A stretch of DNA of 64,000 nt from Rhizobium esperanzae (lineage in GTDB: Bacteria; Pseudomonadota; Alphaproteobacteria; Rhizobiales; Rhizobiaceae), in assembly GCF_014197615.1 (NCBI RefSeq), contig NZ_JACIFY010000002.1:414914-478913 (forward strand), written 5' to 3'. A program made the position numbers and the translations under genes. Positions within the stretch are counted from its first letter, which is position 1, and every line of letters starts with the position of its first letter. Positions 18,268-29,368 of this stretch are shown here, piece after piece. The notes beneath the pieces are model-generated. The model saw only the letters and a list, made by a program, of their open reading frames with translations, searched no databases and had not been told where the DNA came from.

Positions 18268-19197
18268 ATGCGATGCCTCATTACCGGCGCAGCCGGCTTT
18301 GTCGGCGGGCCTCTCGTCGACAGACTGCAGAAGGAGCGACTCTGGGAGCTTCAGGTCACCACGCGATCGGAAGCCGCAAGCTTCCCTGCAGACATTCGGC
18401 ATTTCCCTATCGACATAACAAGCGAAACGGACTGGACGGCAGCGCTCGGCGGCGTCGATGTCGTCGTCCATCTCGCGGCCCGCGTCCATATCATGAATGA
18501 CCGCGCAGCCGATCCGCTGAGCGAATTCCGCCGGATCAACACCGCCGCCACGCTGAACCTCGCCGAGCAGGCTGCTCGCGCGGGGGTAAAAAGGCTCGTT
18601 TTCATCAGCAGCATCAAGGTCAATGGCGAAGAGAACGACCGGCCTTTCCGCCACGACGACACGCCGATGCCGCTTGATCCCTATGGCATTTCGAAGCTGG
18701 AAAGCGAAATCGGGCTGCATGAAATCGCCGCCCGAACAGGCATCGAAGTCGTCGTCATTCGACCGCCCCTCGTCTATGGGCCTGGCGCCAGGGGCAACTT
18801 CGCCCTGCTCGTCGGGCTTGTCCGTAAGAGAATACCTCTCCCCTTCGCGTCGCTGAAGAACCGCCGGACACTGGTTGCACTTCCAAATCTCGTCGATCTG
18901 ATCATCACCTGCATGACGCATCCGCGCGCTGCCGGCCAGACCTTTCTCGCCGGCGACGGAGAAGATCTCTCAACGCCCGGGCTCATCGAGGGGATTGCCG
19001 CAGGCTTGGGTGTCAAGCCGATGCTGCTCCCCTTCCCTCCCGCCCTGCTACGGCTGGGCGCCAGAGTCACGGGCAAGGACGCCGTCTACCAGCGTCTTTG
19101 CGGCTCCCTGCAGGTCGATATATCCCATGCCCGCAACGTTCTCGGCTGGTCGCCCATCGTCACGTCGCGCGAAGGTCTGAAGCTTGCTGTGAAGTAA
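18268..19197 (+). CDS. NAD(P)-dependent sugar-nucleotide epimerase/reductase (WbpV/WreQ-like)
   Basis: This is an extended short-chain dehydrogenase. The 309-aa protein has the Rossmann motif TGAAGFVG (residues 6-13), HLAARVH (68-74), SSIKVNGE and the catalytic Tyr139/Lys143 (YGISK). The segments DPLSEFRRIN, RPPLVYGPG, NLVDLIITC and LCGSLQVDIS recall the WbpV-type group that reduces the 4-keto sugar to UDP-QuiNAc or UDP-FucNAc in O-antigen synthesis, rather than GalE. This substrate is inferred from pattern memory. It lies on the opposite strand inside the dcw cluster between murB and ddl. Its stop is only two bases from the murB stop, with no terminator between. GGGGA precedes the ATG. Confidence 0.82.
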   Translation: MRCLITGAAGFVGGPLVDRLQKERLWELQVTTRSEAASFPADIRHFPIDITSETDWTAALGGVDVVVHLAARVHIMNDRAADPLSEFRRINTAATLNLAEQAARAGVKRLVFISSIKVNGEENDRPFRHDDTPMPLDPYGISKLESEIGLHEIAARTGIEVVVIRPPLVYGPGARGNFALLVGLVRKRIPLPFASLKNRRTLVALPNLVDLIITCMTHPRAAGQTFLAGDGEDLSTPGLIEGIAAGLGVKPMLLPFPPALLRLGARVTGKDAVYQRLCGSLQVDISHARNVLGWSPIVTSREGLKLAVK

Positions 19198-19199
19198 AC

Positions 19200-20174
19200 C
19201 TATTCGCTGGTGACGCCGTGGAACGGGCGCACTTCGCGGCCGGGCATGAAGACGCCTAGGCGCTTGATTTCCCATTCGAGCTTGATGCCTTCTTTCTCGA
19301 AGACCTCGCGGCGTACCTGTTCGCCGAGATATTCGAGATCGTAGCCGGTCGCCTGCCCCATATTGATCATGAAGTTGCAGTGAAGCGACGACATCTGCGC
19401 ACCGCCGATGACGAGGCCGCGGCAGTCTGCTTCGTCGATCAGCTTCCAGGCCGAATGGCCCTCCGGGTTCTTGAAGGTCGAGCCGCCGGTCTTTTCGCGA
19501 ATCGGCTGCACCGTCTCGCGGTGATTGCGAACGGCGTCCATCTCGGCGCGAATCTGGGCGCGCTCCTCCGGATAGCCTTCGAACAGCACCGAGGTGAAGA
19601 TCAGGTCGGCGGGAGCTGTGGAATGCCGGTAGGAATAGCCCATCTCGGCATTGGAAAGCACATGCTTGTTGCCCTTGCGGTCGACGGCGTTGACCTCGAT
19701 CAGCCGCTCGCGCGTCTCCACGCCGTTGGCCCCGGCATTCATGCGCGCCGCACCGCCGATGCTGCCCGGAATGCCGTAGAAGAAATGAAAGCCGCCAATA
19801 CCATTGTCCATCGCCATCGCCGCCACATGTTTGTCGGGGCAGATGGTGCCGGCCAGAATGCGGTTTTCGCCGGCAAGCTCGACAAAGCCGAACCCCTTGG
19901 CCGACAGGCGCAGCACGACGCCGGGAATGCCGCCGTCGCGCACCAGGATGTTGGAGCCGACCCCGATCACCGTCAGCGGCACCTCTTCCGGCAATATCTT
20001 CAGGAAGGCGACGAGATCATCGATGTCATGCGGCTGGAACATCAACTCGGCCAGGCCCCCGGCCCTGAACCAGGTGACGCGGTCCATGGGAGCATCCGGC
20101 GTGATACGGCCGCGGATATCCTTTACACCGTCTCCGAGAGACGCGAGAAGCTTTTCCCCATTCACCTGTTTCAT
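19200..20174 (-). CDS. murB: UDP-N-acetylenolpyruvoylglucosamine reductase MurB
   Basis: MurB is the FAD enzyme that reduces enolpyruvyl-UDP-GlcNAc to UDP-MurNAc. The 324-aa protein shows the FAD-binding [14 protein letters not shown] segment, the [21 protein letters not shown] motif, and GGSTFKNP, whose Ser is the proton donor. It is a type II enzyme by length and by the missing Y loop. Its ATG overlaps the murC stop by four bases. It is the last gene of the continuous mra-mur run before the reductase gene. Confidence 0.97.
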   Translation of the reverse strand: MKQVNGEKLLASLGDGVKDIRGRITPDAPMDRVTWFRAGGLAELMFQPHDIDDLVAFLKILPEEVPLTVIGVGSNILVRDGGIPGVVLRLSAKGFGFVELAGENRILAGTICPDKHVAAMAMDNGIGGFHFFYGIPGSIGGAARMNAGANGVETRERLIEVNAVDRKGNKHVLSNAEMGYSYRHSTAPADLIFTSVLFEGYPEERAQIRAEMDAVRNHRETVQPIREKTGGSTFKNPEGHSAWKLIDEADCRGLVIGGAQMSSLHCNFMINMGQATGYDLEYLGEQVRREVFEKEGIKLEWEIKRLGVFMPGREVRPFHGVTSE

Positions 20175-21586
20175 GCGGACTTTCCCGATAGGCCTTCCAG
20201 TTGCTTGGGCAGCGCCGCCGCCCAGGATGTGATGCTCCCAGCCCCCAACAGAACCACAAAATCGCCAGGCTTTGCAACCTCGGCAACCATCTGCGGCAGA
20301 AGTTCCGCCGAGGCGAGAAAACGGGCATCGCGATGGCCGCCGGATTTGATCCGCGAGACGAGTGAAACCGAATCGATGCCTTCGATCGGATCTTCGCCCG
20401 CCGCATAGACCGGCGCGAGGAAAATGCTGTCGGCATCGTTGAAGCAGGCGGCGAATTCCTCGAACAGGCTCGCCAGGCGGCTATAGCGGTGCGGCTGGTG
20501 GACCGCGATGATCCGGCCCTTGCAGGCTTCGCGGGCAGCCTTCAGCACCGCCTTGATTTCGACGGGATGGTGACCGTAATCGTCGAAGATCTGCACCCCG
20601 TTCCATTCGCCGGTCAGCGTGAAACGGCGCTTGACGCCGCCGAAGGAGGCAAGCCCCTTGGCGATATCGGCGTTCGAAATGCCGAGCCGGTTGGCAACGG
20701 CGATCGCCGCCGTCGCGTTGGATATATTATGGCGCCCGGGCATCGGCATGACCAGACCCTTGAGCTCGATCAACTGGCCGGTGCGGCGGCGGCGGATTGC
20801 GACATCGAAGATTGAGCGCGTGCCGTCGATGCGCACATTGGTGAAACGCACGTCGGCCTGCGGGTTCTCGCCATAGGTGATGATCTTGCGATCCTCGATG
20901 CGGCCGACCAGCGACTGCACTTCGGGATGGTCGAGGCACATGACGCCGAAGCCGTAGAACGGCACGTTCTCCACGAACTGCCGGAAGGCGGCGCGCACGG
21001 CATCGAAATTGCCGTAATGGTCGAGATGCTCCGGGTCGATATTGGTGATGACGGCGACATCGGCCGGAAGCTTCAGGAATGTGCCGTCCGATTCGTCGGC
21101 CTCGACCACCATCCACTCGCCCTCGCCCATGCGCGCATTGGTGCCGTAGGCGTTGATGATGCCGCCATTGATGACGGTCGGGTCGAGCCCGCCGGCTTCG
21201 AGCAATGTCGCGACCAGCGAGGTGGTCGTCGTCTTGCCATGCGTGCCGCCGATGGCGATCGCATTGCGGAAGCGCATCAGCTCGGCGAGCATTTCGGCGC
21301 GGCGCACCACCGGCAGCAGCTTTTCGCGGGCGGCGATGAGTTCCGGATTGCTCTTCTTGATCGCGGTGGAAACGACGACGACTTCGGCGTCACCCAGGTT
21401 TTCCGCCCGGTGGCCGACGAACACTTCGATGCCCTTGTCGCGCAGGCGCTGGACGTTGGCGCTGTCGGACTGGTCCGATCCCTGCACCTTGTGGCCGAGA
21501 TTGTGCAGCACCTCGGCGATACCGCTCATACCGATGCCGCCAATGCCGATGAAATGGACGAGACCGATCGCCTTCGGCAGTTTCAT
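20171..21586 (-). CDS. murC: UDP-N-acetylmuramate--L-alanine ligase MurC
   Basis: MurC adds L-Ala, the first residue of the peptide stem. The 471-aa protein has the three Mur ligase domains: the N-terminal UDP-binding Rossmann part ([16 protein letters not shown], about residues 12-27), the ATPase loop GTHGKTTTT (about 114-122), the [11 protein letters not shown] metal and substrate segment, and the C-terminal [16 protein letters not shown] with [12 protein letters not shown]. It overlaps murG upstream and murB downstream by four bases each. Confidence 0.98.
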   Translation of the reverse strand: MKLPKAIGLVHFIGIGGIGMSGIAEVLHNLGHKVQGSDQSDSANVQRLRDKGIEVFVGHRAENLGDAEVVVVSTAIKKSNPELIAAREKLLPVVRRAEMLAELMRFRNAIAIGGTHGKTTTTSLVATLLEAGGLDPTVINGGIINAYGTNARMGEGEWMVVEADESDGTFLKLPADVAVITNIDPEHLDHYGNFDAVRAAFRQFVENVPFYGFGVMCLDHPEVQSLVGRIEDRKIITYGENPQADVRFTNVRIDGTRSIFDVAIRRRRTGQLIELKGLVMPMPGRHNISNATAAIAVANRLGISNADIAKGLASFGGVKRRFTLTGEWNGVQIFDDYGHHPVEIKAVLKAAREACKGRIIAVHQPHRYSRLASLFEEFAACFNDADSIFLAPVYAAGEDPIEGIDSVSLVSRIKSGGHRDARFLASAELLPQMVAEVAKPGDFVVLLGAGSITSWAAALPKQLEGLSGKSA

Positions 21587-22707
21587 GCGCGTGTCCTCTT
21601 GAATTCCGCTATTGTCCGTTTGGCGGCAATAGCCTCAACCATGTCGGCAAGCAAGTTCGCGGCATCGGGTTTTCCGGCGAGTTTCGCCGCCGCCGCCATA
21701 TGCGCAAGCTTTTCCGGATCGTTCATCACAGCCGTCAGGATCGCCGCGATCTTCTCGGGCGAAAGCTCCGACTGGGCAATCACCTTCGCCCCGCCGGTGG
21801 CCGCCAGTGCGGCAGCATTCGCCGCCTGGTCGTGATCGAGAGCATGCGGGTAAGGCACAAGCACCGCAGGCCGGCCGATGACGGAGATTTCCGAAACCGT
21901 CGAGGCGCCCGAGCGGCAGATGACGAGATGGGCCTTCGCCAGCCGCTCGGCCATGTCGGTGAAGAAGGGGGCGATATCGGCGCCCATCTCCAGCTTGGCA
22001 ACGCAGCCGCTGACCCTTTCCATGTCCTCGGGGCGCACCTGCTGAGTGATGCGCAGGCGCAGGCGAAGCGCGTCGTCGAGCAGGCTGATCGCCGTCGGCA
22101 GCGCCGTGGAGAAATATTGCGCGCCCTGGCTGCCGCCGAAGACGACGAGATTGAAGGCCTCGCCTGCATGCGACGGCGTATAAGGCACCTCGGCGGCTGC
22201 GATGATTGCCGGGCGGACGGGATTGCCCGTCGTCACCGTCTTGTCCGCGAAGGCAGCGCCCCCTTCCGGCAGGAAGCCGCCGGCAATGGCCTGCACACGG
22301 GTGGCCAAGGCCTTGTTGGCGCGGCCCATCACCGCATTCTGCTCGTGGATCATCGAGGGCACGCCGAGCCGCGTAGCGGCAAGCAGCGGCGGCACTGTCG
22401 GATAACCGCCGAAACCGACGACAATGACCGGCCGCAGCCGCTGGACCAGCTTCTTTGCCGCCCGCATACCGCTCCAGAGCGTCCACAGCGAGCGGGCGAC
22501 GGCGATCGGTTTTTTCGAACCGATCGTTGCCGACGGCACGACATGGATCTCCTCGGCCGGGAACTTGCCGGCATAACGCTCGGCCCGGCTGTCAGTGACG
22601 AGATGCACCGAATAGCCGCGCTCCTTCAGCTTGAAGGCGAGCGCCTCCGCCGGAAACACATGGCCGCCGGTTCCCCCGGCGGCAAGCAGCACGATGCCTT
22701 TGCTCAT
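21583..22707 (-). CDS. murG: UDP-GlcNAc:lipid I N-acetylglucosaminyltransferase MurG
   Basis: MurG makes lipid II from lipid I at the inner face of the cytoplasmic membrane. The 374-aa GT-B enzyme has the first glycine-rich loop [10 protein letters not shown] (residues 11-20), the second [14 protein letters not shown], the acceptor-side [15 protein letters not shown], a third G loop [12 protein letters not shown], and the UDP-binding [11 protein letters not shown] followed by [14 protein letters not shown]. All key motifs are intact. It starts five bases after the ftsW stop. Confidence 0.98.
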   Translation of the reverse strand: MSKGIVLLAAGGTGGHVFPAEALAFKLKERGYSVHLVTDSRAERYAGKFPAEEIHVVPSATIGSKKPIAVARSLWTLWSGMRAAKKLVQRLRPVIVVGFGGYPTVPPLLAATRLGVPSMIHEQNAVMGRANKALATRVQAIAGGFLPEGGAAFADKTVTTGNPVRPAIIAAAEVPYTPSHAGEAFNLVVFGGSQGAQYFSTALPTAISLLDDALRLRLRITQQVRPEDMERVSGCVAKLEMGADIAPFFTDMAERLAKAHLVICRSGASTVSEISVIGRPAVLVPYPHALDHDQAANAAALAATGGAKVIAQSELSPEKIAAILTAVMNDPEKLAHMAAAAKLAGKPDAANLLADMVEAIAAKRTIAEFKRTRA

Positions 22708-22712
22708 ATCTT

Positions 22713-23867
22713 TTACTCCGCCGGCATGCCGTGCGGGACGCGGAAGAGGCTCCGGTCCTGCGCACGTTTTTCCGGCCGATGGCGCGTCAGCGCCAGAATG
22801 AAGCCCGCTGTGACGCAGATCGCCACCATGGACGAGCCGCCGTAGGAAATCAGCGGCAGCGTCATGCCTTTTGCCGGCAGCAGTTCGAGATTGACGCCGA
22901 CATTGATGATCGACTGGATGCCCATCTGCAGCACCAGGCCGGCGACGGCGAAGCGGTTGAAATCGTTGCGCTCGCGATAGGCATGCGAGAGGCCGCGCAG
23001 CACCAGGACGGAAAACAGCGCGACGAGCGCCATGCAGAAGACGATGCCGAACTCCTCGGCCGCGACGGAGAAAATGAAGTCGGTATGCGCATCCGGGATG
23101 ATGCGCTTGACGATGCCCTCACCCGGTCCCTGGCCGAACCAGCTGCCGCGGATGATCGCCTCGCGCGCCGTGTCGATCTGGAACGTGTCGCCTTCGCCGG
23201 TCATGAACTTGTCTATTCTGAGCGCAACGTGCGGGAAGACGTAATAGGCAGTGACAAGGCCGCCGGCCCCGCCAACGCCGAGCAGCATGATCCAGATCCA
23301 CGGCATGCCGGCCATGAAGAACATCCCGCCCCAGACGGCCGTCGTCAGGATGGTCTGACCAAGGTCCGGCTGCGCGACGAGAAGAGCGGCGACAATGCCG
23401 AACAGAATGATGGCGAAGAGATTGCCGGGGATTTCAGGCTGGCGCGCATGTTCGGCAAAGAGCCAGGCGCAGACCACGACGAAGGCGGGCTTCATGAATT
23501 CCGAAGGCTGGATGGAGAGGCCGGCGATCCAGATCCAGCGCCTGCCGCCCTTGACCTCCTGGCCGACGAACAGCACCAGCACCATCATGGCAAGCGAGAT
23601 GATCAAGAGCAGGATCGCGGTTCGCCGCACCTGGCGCGGCGTCAGGAACGACAGCCCGAGCATCACGCCGATCGAGGGGATCATGAAGGCGGCATGGCGC
23701 TTGACGAAGTGGAAGGGCTCGAGCCCGATGCGCTCGGCAACCGCGGGAGACGCCGCGAAGGACAGCATGAAGCCGATGCCCATCAGGAAGATGAACATCG
23801 CCAGGAAGAAGCGGTCGATGGTCCAGAACCAATCGGCCAGAGGCCCACGTTCCGCGCGGCTTACCAT
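22713..23867 (-). CDS. ftsW: Peptidoglycan polymerase FtsW
   Basis: FtsW is the SEDS-family glycosyltransferase that polymerises lipid II at the septum with its partner FtsI. The 384-aa protein has about ten membrane segments. Conserved features include [35 protein letters not shown], the periplasmic [28 protein letters not shown] loop and [20 protein letters not shown] near the C-terminus. The catalytic Asp candidate is in the PDAHTDFIF loop. It begins one base after the murD stop. Confidence 0.97.
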   Translation of the reverse strand: MVSRAERGPLADWFWTIDRFFLAMFIFLMGIGFMLSFAASPAVAERIGLEPFHFVKRHAAFMIPSIGVMLGLSFLTPRQVRRTAILLLIISLAMMVLVLFVGQEVKGGRRWIWIAGLSIQPSEFMKPAFVVVCAWLFAEHARQPEIPGNLFAIILFGIVAALLVAQPDLGQTILTTAVWGGMFFMAGMPWIWIMLLGVGGAGGLVTAYYVFPHVALRIDKFMTGEGDTFQIDTAREAIIRGSWFGQGPGEGIVKRIIPDAHTDFIFSVAAEEFGIVFCMALVALFSVLVLRGLSHAYRERNDFNRFAVAGLVLQMGIQSIINVGVNLELLPAKGMTLPLISYGGSSMVAICVTAGFILALTRHRPEKRAQDRSLFRVPHGMPAE

Positions 23868-23868
23868 G

Positions 23869-25281
23869 TCATTTCTCTCCTGCTACAGGACCGATCAGCA
23901 TCGTCATTCCGTCAAGTGCCGCCACGTGGCCGACGAAGGCATCGCCCCTGACTTCGAAGTTCTTATACTGGTCGAAGCTTGCGCAAGCCGGGGATAACAT
24001 CACCGCCGAAGAGCCGCTCTCGTCACGCTCCGCATCGGCTGCCGCATGCGCGACCGCCCGCTCCAGTGTGCCGGAGATCTCGTACGGCACGGCCTCGCCA
24101 AGGGTAGCTGCGAATTCCGCCGCCGCCTCACCGATCAGATAGGCCTTGGCGATACGCGGGAAATAGGGCGCGAGCGTCGTGATGCCGCCTGATTTCGGCA
24201 GACCACCTGCAATCCAGTAGATGCGCTCATAGCTCGAAAGCGCGGGTGCTGCCGCATCGGCATTCGTCGCTTTGGAATCGTTGACGAAGACGACGCGGCC
24301 GCGTTTGCCCACAGGCTGCATACGGTGCTTGAGGCCGGGAAACGAGGCAAGGCCCGCGCGAATGTCGTCGGCGGAAACGCCGACCGCAAGGCAGGCGGCA
24401 ACCGCGGCGGCCGCGTTCTGCGCATTGTGGCTGCCGCGCAGCGTCTGGATGCCGTCGAGATCGGCGAAAGGCAGCATGGCGCCGCCGCCGGCCTGAACGA
24501 GCTTGCTGCCCTCGGCATAAATGCCTGATGCCACCACGTTGCGGCGCGAAATGCGCACCACCTTGACGCCTGCCCGCTCGACGCGGTCGGCGATCAGCGC
24601 CGAATGGCTGTCGTCGATGCCGACGATCGCCGTATCGCTGCCGGCGACCAGCCGTTCCTTGACATCGGCATAATGCTGCATCGTGCCGTGACGGTCGAGA
24701 TGATCGGGCGTCAGGTTGAGCAGGATGCCGGCGGAGGGGTTCAGCGTCGGCGCCAGGTCGATCTGGTAGGAGGAGCATTCGACGACGTAGTAACGCCCGG
24801 CCTTCGGCGGATCGAGCGTCAGGATCGCCGTACCGATATTGCCGCCGAGCTGCGTATCGTAGCCTGACGATTTCAGGATATGGGCGATCAGCGCCGTCGT
24901 CGTCGACTTGCCGTTGGTACCGGTGATGGCAATGAAAGGGCAATCCGGCGCATGGGCGCGGCGCTCGCGCACGAAGAGCTCGACATCGCCGACGATATCG
25001 ACGCCGGCGGCGCGTGCAAGATCGACGGTCCAGTGCGGCTTCGGATGAGTGAGCGGCACGCCGGGCGACAGCACGAACAGAGCCTGCTGGCTCCAGTCGA
25101 TCGTATGAAGGTCTTCGGTCCTGATACCCTCGGCCGCAGCCTTGGCGACGCTGTCGGGATTGTCGTCCCAGGCCGTCACATCGGCGCCGCCGGCAACCAG
25201 CGCCCGGGCGGTGGCGAGGCCGGAGCCGCCGAGCCCGAAGAGCGCAACCTTCCTGTCCTTGAGCGTCGTGACCGGGATCAT
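23869..25281 (-). CDS. murD: UDP-MurNAc-L-alanine--D-glutamate ligase MurD
   Basis: MurD adds D-Glu to UDP-MurNAc-L-Ala. The 470-aa protein has an N-terminal [18 protein letters not shown]-binding fold, the ATPase loop GTNGKST at 121-127, the [13 protein letters not shown] substrate motif, and the C-terminal [18 protein letters not shown] and [21 protein letters not shown] motifs typical of MurD. Seven bases separate it from the mraY stop upstream. Confidence 0.98.
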   Translation of the reverse strand: MIPVTTLKDRKVALFGLGGSGLATARALVAGGADVTAWDDNPDSVAKAAAEGIRTEDLHTIDWSQQALFVLSPGVPLTHPKPHWTVDLARAAGVDIVGDVELFVRERRAHAPDCPFIAITGTNGKSTTTALIAHILKSSGYDTQLGGNIGTAILTLDPPKAGRYYVVECSSYQIDLAPTLNPSAGILLNLTPDHLDRHGTMQHYADVKERLVAGSDTAIVGIDDSHSALIADRVERAGVKVVRISRRNVVASGIYAEGSKLVQAGGGAMLPFADLDGIQTLRGSHNAQNAAAAVAACLAVGVSADDIRAGLASFPGLKHRMQPVGKRGRVVFVNDSKATNADAAAPALSSYERIYWIAGGLPKSGGITTLAPYFPRIAKAYLIGEAAAEFAATLGEAVPYEISGTLERAVAHAAADAERDESGSSAVMLSPACASFDQYKNFEVRGDAFVGHVAALDGMTMLIGPVAGEK

Positions 25282-25288
25282 CGCCGCC

Positions 25289-26389
25289 TCACCGCAGCTT
25301 CAGCGTCGACAGGCCGAGCATGGCAAGGCCGACCGCGATGATCCAGAAGCGGATCACCACCTGGCTCTCGGTCCAGCCCTTCTTCTCGAAGTGATGATGG
25401 ATCGGCGCCATCAGGAAGACGCGCCGGCCGGTCATCTTGAAAAAGCCGACCTGGATGATCACCGAGAGTGTCTCCATGACGAAGAGGCCGCCGATGATCG
25501 CCATGACGATCTCGTGCTTGGTGGCGACGGCGACCGTGCCGATCGTGCCGCCGAGTGCCAGCGAACCGGTGTCACCCATGAAGATGGCCGCCGGCGGCGC
25601 ATTGAACCAGAGAAAGCCGAGGCCGGCGCCGATGACGGCGCCGAGCACGACGGCAAGCTCGCCGGTGCCGGGCACGAAATTGATCTGCAGATAGTTCGCA
25701 AACACCACGTTGCCGGCGAGATAGGCGATGACGCCGAAGGAAGCGGCGGCGATCATGACAGGCACGATGGCAAGCCCGTCGAGGCCGTCGGTCAGGTTGA
25801 CGGCATTGCCGGCGCCGACGATGACGAAGCCGCCGAAGACGACGAACATGATGCCGAGATTGATCAGGAAGTCCTTGAAGAAGGGAAAGGCGATCGAGGA
25901 ACCGAAGGTCGAACCGGCCGTCCCCGAGGCAAGGGCGGTGCGCATCATGAAATAGACGGCGATGCCGGCGATGACGAATTCGATGCCGAGGCGCGCCTTG
26001 CCGGAGAAGCCCTTGTGGCTCTGCTTGGTCACCTTGAGATAATCGTCATAGAAGCCGATCGCGCCGAAGCCGAGCGTCACCAGCAGCGTAGCGACGACAT
26101 AGACGTTGGAAAGATCGGCCCACAGCAGCGATGCCCCGACGATGCCGGCAAGGATCATCAGCCCGCCCATGGTCGGCGTGCCGGCCTTCTTGAAATGCGT
26201 CTGCGGCCCGTCGGCGCGAATCGGCTGGCCCTTGCCCTGGCGGATGCGCAGCGAATTGATGATCGTCGGCCCGAACAGGAAAACGATCAGCGCCGAGGTG
26301 AAGAGAGCGGCCCCTGTGCGGAAGGTAATATATCTGAACAGGTTCAGAAATTTGAAATATTCCGACAGTTCGACAAGCCAGATCAGCAT
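25289..26389 (-). CDS. mraY: Phospho-MurNAc-pentapeptide translocase MraY
   Basis: MraY attaches phospho-MurNAc-pentapeptide to undecaprenyl phosphate, forming lipid I. The 366-aa protein has about ten membrane segments. Family motifs are present: [31 protein letters not shown] with the Asp pair, [23 protein letters not shown] and [13 protein letters not shown]. The gene follows murF with a 22-base gap. Confidence 0.98.
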   Translation of the reverse strand: MLIWLVELSEYFKFLNLFRYITFRTGAALFTSALIVFLFGPTIINSLRIRQGKGQPIRADGPQTHFKKAGTPTMGGLMILAGIVGASLLWADLSNVYVVATLLVTLGFGAIGFYDDYLKVTKQSHKGFSGKARLGIEFVIAGIAVYFMMRTALASGTAGSTFGSSIAFPFFKDFLINLGIMFVVFGGFVIVGAGNAVNLTDGLDGLAIVPVMIAAASFGVIAYLAGNVVFANYLQINFVPGTGELAVVLGAVIGAGLGFLWFNAPPAAIFMGDTGSLALGGTIGTVAVATKHEIVMAIIGGLFVMETLSVIIQVGFFKMTGRRVFLMAPIHHHFEKKGWTESQVVIRFWIIAVGLAMLGLSTLKLR

Positions 26390-26411
26390 TCAGGGCCCCT
26401 TGTTTACCCGA

Positions 26412-27845
26412 TCAAAGTTCGCGTTGCGTGTCGGAAAATGGTGGGAACTTGTCAAGGAGCGCGGCGACGATCTTGCCGAAACCGATGCCCAGAGACGATT
26501 TCACCATGAACACGTCGCCTGGTACGACCGAGTCCAGTACATAGTCCGTCAATTCGCGGGTGTTCTCGCGATATTCGACATGGACGCTTTCCGGCAGTGA
26601 TTCCTTGAGCGCAGCCATCTCGGCTCCGGTGAGCCAGACATGTTCGATGCCGGCCGCAAGCAGCGGCACGGCGAGATCGCTGTGGACCTTCTGCGCATAC
26701 TCGCCCATCTCCAGCATGTCGCCGAGCACGGCGATACGGCGTCCTCGGCCGGTCGGTTCGGAGGCCGCCAGCAGTGCGATCGCCGCGCGCATCGAAGCCG
26801 GATTGGCGTTGTAGCTCTCGTCGATCAGCGTGAAGCTGCCGTTGCCGATCGAAAGCCGATGGCGCTTGCCCCTGCCCTTTTCCGGCTTCAGGGTCGCAAG
26901 CGCTTCGATCGCCTTTTCCATGTCCGCGCCGACGATCCTGACGACGCCGAGTGCGGCGAGAGCATTCTCGGCGATATGGCGGCCGGGGGCGCCGATCGCA
27001 ACCTCCAGCGTCTCGCCGCCGATCGTCAGCCACAACGTCGAATTCTCATCCGAGCCGTTGAATTCCGCCAGCCGGAATTCGGCCTTGGCATGCTGGCCGA
27101 AGGAGTGGATATGCTGGATGCCGAGCGACTGCGCCGTGCGGTCGAGGAAATTGAACTGGTCGTTGTCGCGGTTGAGCACGACATGGCCGCCGGGTTCCAG
27201 CCCCTCGAATATCTCCGCCTTGGCGGCGGCGATTTCCTTGATACTCTTGAAATTGCCGAGATGGGCCGGCGCGATCGTCGTGATGACGGCGACATCGGGA
27301 CGGATCATCGCCACCAGCGGCCGGATCTCGCCCGGATGGTTCATGCCGACTTCGAAGACGCCGTAATCCGTATCCCCGGGCATGCGTGCCAGCGTTAGCG
27401 GCACGCCCCAATGGTTGTTGAAGGAGGCGACGGAGGCATGCACCTTGCCCGACGGCGACAGCACATGCCGCAGCATTTCCTTGGTGGTCGTCTTTCCCAC
27501 CGAACCCGTCACCGCGATGATCCGGGCCTGCGAGCGCTCGCGCGAGGCAAGGCCGAGCCGGCCGAGCGCGGCGAGCACGTCTTCGACGACGATCATCGGC
27601 ACCGTCAGGCGGCCCATGGCGGGAAGCCTCGCCTCGCTGACGACGAGCAGCGCGGCGCCGTTCGCCATCGCCATCGATGCGTAATCATGACCGTCGACGC
27701 GATCGCCCTTGATCGCAAAGAAGGCCTCGCCTGGAGCGATCGAACGGCTGTCGATGGAAATGCCGGTGATGCCCTCGGGCAGAGTGCCGAAGGGGCGCCC
27801 CGCCATCGCCGCGATCATGTCTTCGGTCGTCCAGAGCCAGCTCAA
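26412..27845 (-). CDS. murF: UDP-MurNAc-tripeptide--D-Ala-D-Ala ligase MurF
   Basis: MurF adds the D-Ala-D-Ala made by Ddl to complete the pentapeptide. The 477-aa protein has the N-terminal [24 protein letters not shown] domain, the ATPase loop GSVGKTT (residues 114-120), [11 protein letters not shown], and C-terminal [15 protein letters not shown] and LGDMLEMG motifs. Its ATG overlaps the murE stop by four bases. Confidence 0.98.
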   Translation of the reverse strand: MSWLWTTEDMIAAMAGRPFGTLPEGITGISIDSRSIAPGEAFFAIKGDRVDGHDYASMAMANGAALLVVSEARLPAMGRLTVPMIVVEDVLAALGRLGLASRERSQARIIAVTGSVGKTTTKEMLRHVLSPSGKVHASVASFNNHWGVPLTLARMPGDTDYGVFEVGMNHPGEIRPLVAMIRPDVAVITTIAPAHLGNFKSIKEIAAAKAEIFEGLEPGGHVVLNRDNDQFNFLDRTAQSLGIQHIHSFGQHAKAEFRLAEFNGSDENSTLWLTIGGETLEVAIGAPGRHIAENALAALGVVRIVGADMEKAIEALATLKPEKGRGKRHRLSIGNGSFTLIDESYNANPASMRAAIALLAASEPTGRGRRIAVLGDMLEMGEYAQKVHSDLAVPLLAAGIEHVWLTGAEMAALKESLPESVHVEYRENTRELTDYVLDSVVPGDVFMVKSSLGIGFGKIVAALLDKFPPFSDTQREL

Positions 27846-29302
27846 GATTTCAGTTCCTCCAAGGCCTTGCGCACCTCCGCATGATCGGAGAACGGCAGTG
27901 TGACGCTGCCGATCGTCTGCCCTTCCTCATGCCCCTTGCCGGCGACGATCAGCGTATCGCCCGATTTCAGCATGCCGACCGCCTCGCGGATCGCCGCAGC
28001 GCGATCGCCGATCTCGGAGGCGCAGCTTGCTGCCGCCACGATCTCCGCTCGGATCGAAGCCGGCTCCTCCGAACGCGGATTGTCGTCGGTGACGATGACG
28101 ATATCGGCAAGCCGGCAGGCGATTTCGCCCATGATCGGCCGCTTGCCGCGATCGCGGTCGCCGCCGCAGCCGAAGACGACGACGACGCGGCCTGTCGTGA
28201 ATGGCCTGACCGAACTCAGCACGTTTTCCAGCGCATCCGGCTTATGGGCATAATCGACATAGGCGAGCGCGCCGTCCTTGGTGTGGCCGACGAGTTCGAG
28301 ACGGCCGGACGCGCCGATGAGTTTCTCGAGCGCGGCCATCGCGACCTTCGGCTCGATGCCGGTCGACATCGCAAGCCCTGCCGCGACAAGCGCGTTGGCG
28401 ACCTGGAAATCGCCGGCCAGCGGAATATCCACCTCGAAAATCTCGCCGCCGATATGGATCTCGGCCGTCTGCTTGTGGCGGAAATGCTCGACGCGCTTCA
28501 GCGTGAGATAATCGCCTTTGCGCCCGACGGTGCGCACATCATGACCGGCATCGGCCGCCGCCTTGATCGCCTGTGCCGACCATGGATCGTCGGCAAAGAT
28601 CACCGCCGGCGAGCCCTTCGGCAAAAGCGTATCGAAAAGCCGCATCTTGGCGGCCATATAGTCCTCGATGGTGGGATGATAATCCATGTGGTCGCGGCCG
28701 AGATTGGTGAAGGCGGCCGCCGCCAGCCTCACGCCGTCGAGCCGGCACTGGTCGAGACCGTGGCTGGAAGCCTCCATCGAGGCATGGGTAACGCCTTCGT
28801 CGGCAAGTTCGGCAAGCAGCTTGTGCAGCGACACCGGATCGGGCGTCGTCAGCGAGCCATATTCGTTGCGTGTCGGCGAGACGACACCCGTCGTGCCGAT
28901 CATCGCCGCCGCATGGCCCGCATGCGCCCAGATCTGCCTGACGAAGGAGGCGACGGAGGTTTTGCCCGCCGTGCCGGTGACGGCAACCATGATCTCGGGC
29001 TGCCTGCCATGGAAGCGCGAAGCGGCGATCGACAGGAAACGGCGCGGCTCTTTGACCACAAGCACCGGAATGGGGGCATCGATGGCTTGGGAGGCGATCG
29101 CCACGGCAGCACCCCGGCCGGCCGCGTCCGCGATGAAGCCCGCGCCATCAGCCTTGGTGCCGGCGACTGCGACGAAGACGTTGCCCGGCTCCACCTTGCG
29201 GCTGTCCGACGACAGGCCTGAAATATCAAGCAAGCCTGCCGGGCCTTCGAGCTGTGCTTCAAGTTCCGGAAACTGATCTCCGGCCAGGTCTCGCAATTTC
29301 AT
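27842..29302 (-). CDS. murE: UDP-MurNAc-dipeptide--meso-diaminopimelate ligase MurE
   Basis: MurE adds the third residue of the stem peptide. From [14 protein letters not shown] the product is 486 aa. The ATPase loop GTAGKTS is at 110-116, [16 protein letters not shown] recognises the substrate, and DDNPRSEEP contains the DNPR signature of enzymes specific for meso-diaminopimelate, matching Gram-negative peptidoglycan. The open frame to 29362 adds 20 residues without support, so ATG 29302 was chosen. The 66-base gap to ftsI is the largest inside the mra-mur run. Confidence 0.97.
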   Translation of the reverse strand: MKLRDLAGDQFPELEAQLEGPAGLLDISGLSSDSRKVEPGNVFVAVAGTKADGAGFIADAAGRGAAVAIASQAIDAPIPVLVVKEPRRFLSIAASRFHGRQPEIMVAVTGTAGKTSVASFVRQIWAHAGHAAAMIGTTGVVSPTRNEYGSLTTPDPVSLHKLLAELADEGVTHASMEASSHGLDQCRLDGVRLAAAAFTNLGRDHMDYHPTIEDYMAAKMRLFDTLLPKGSPAVIFADDPWSAQAIKAAADAGHDVRTVGRKGDYLTLKRVEHFRHKQTAEIHIGGEIFEVDIPLAGDFQVANALVAAGLAMSTGIEPKVAMAALEKLIGASGRLELVGHTKDGALAYVDYAHKPDALENVLSSVRPFTTGRVVVVFGCGGDRDRGKRPIMGEIACRLADIVIVTDDNPRSEEPASIRAEIVAAASCASEIGDRAAAIREAVGMLKSGDTLIVAGKGHEEGQTIGSVTLPFSDHAEVRKALEELKS

Positions 29303-29368
29303 CGAATGCACTTTTCTCTGTTGAAACCGGTTCACCCCTCGCGAATCGGTGCCGCTATTCATTCACAC

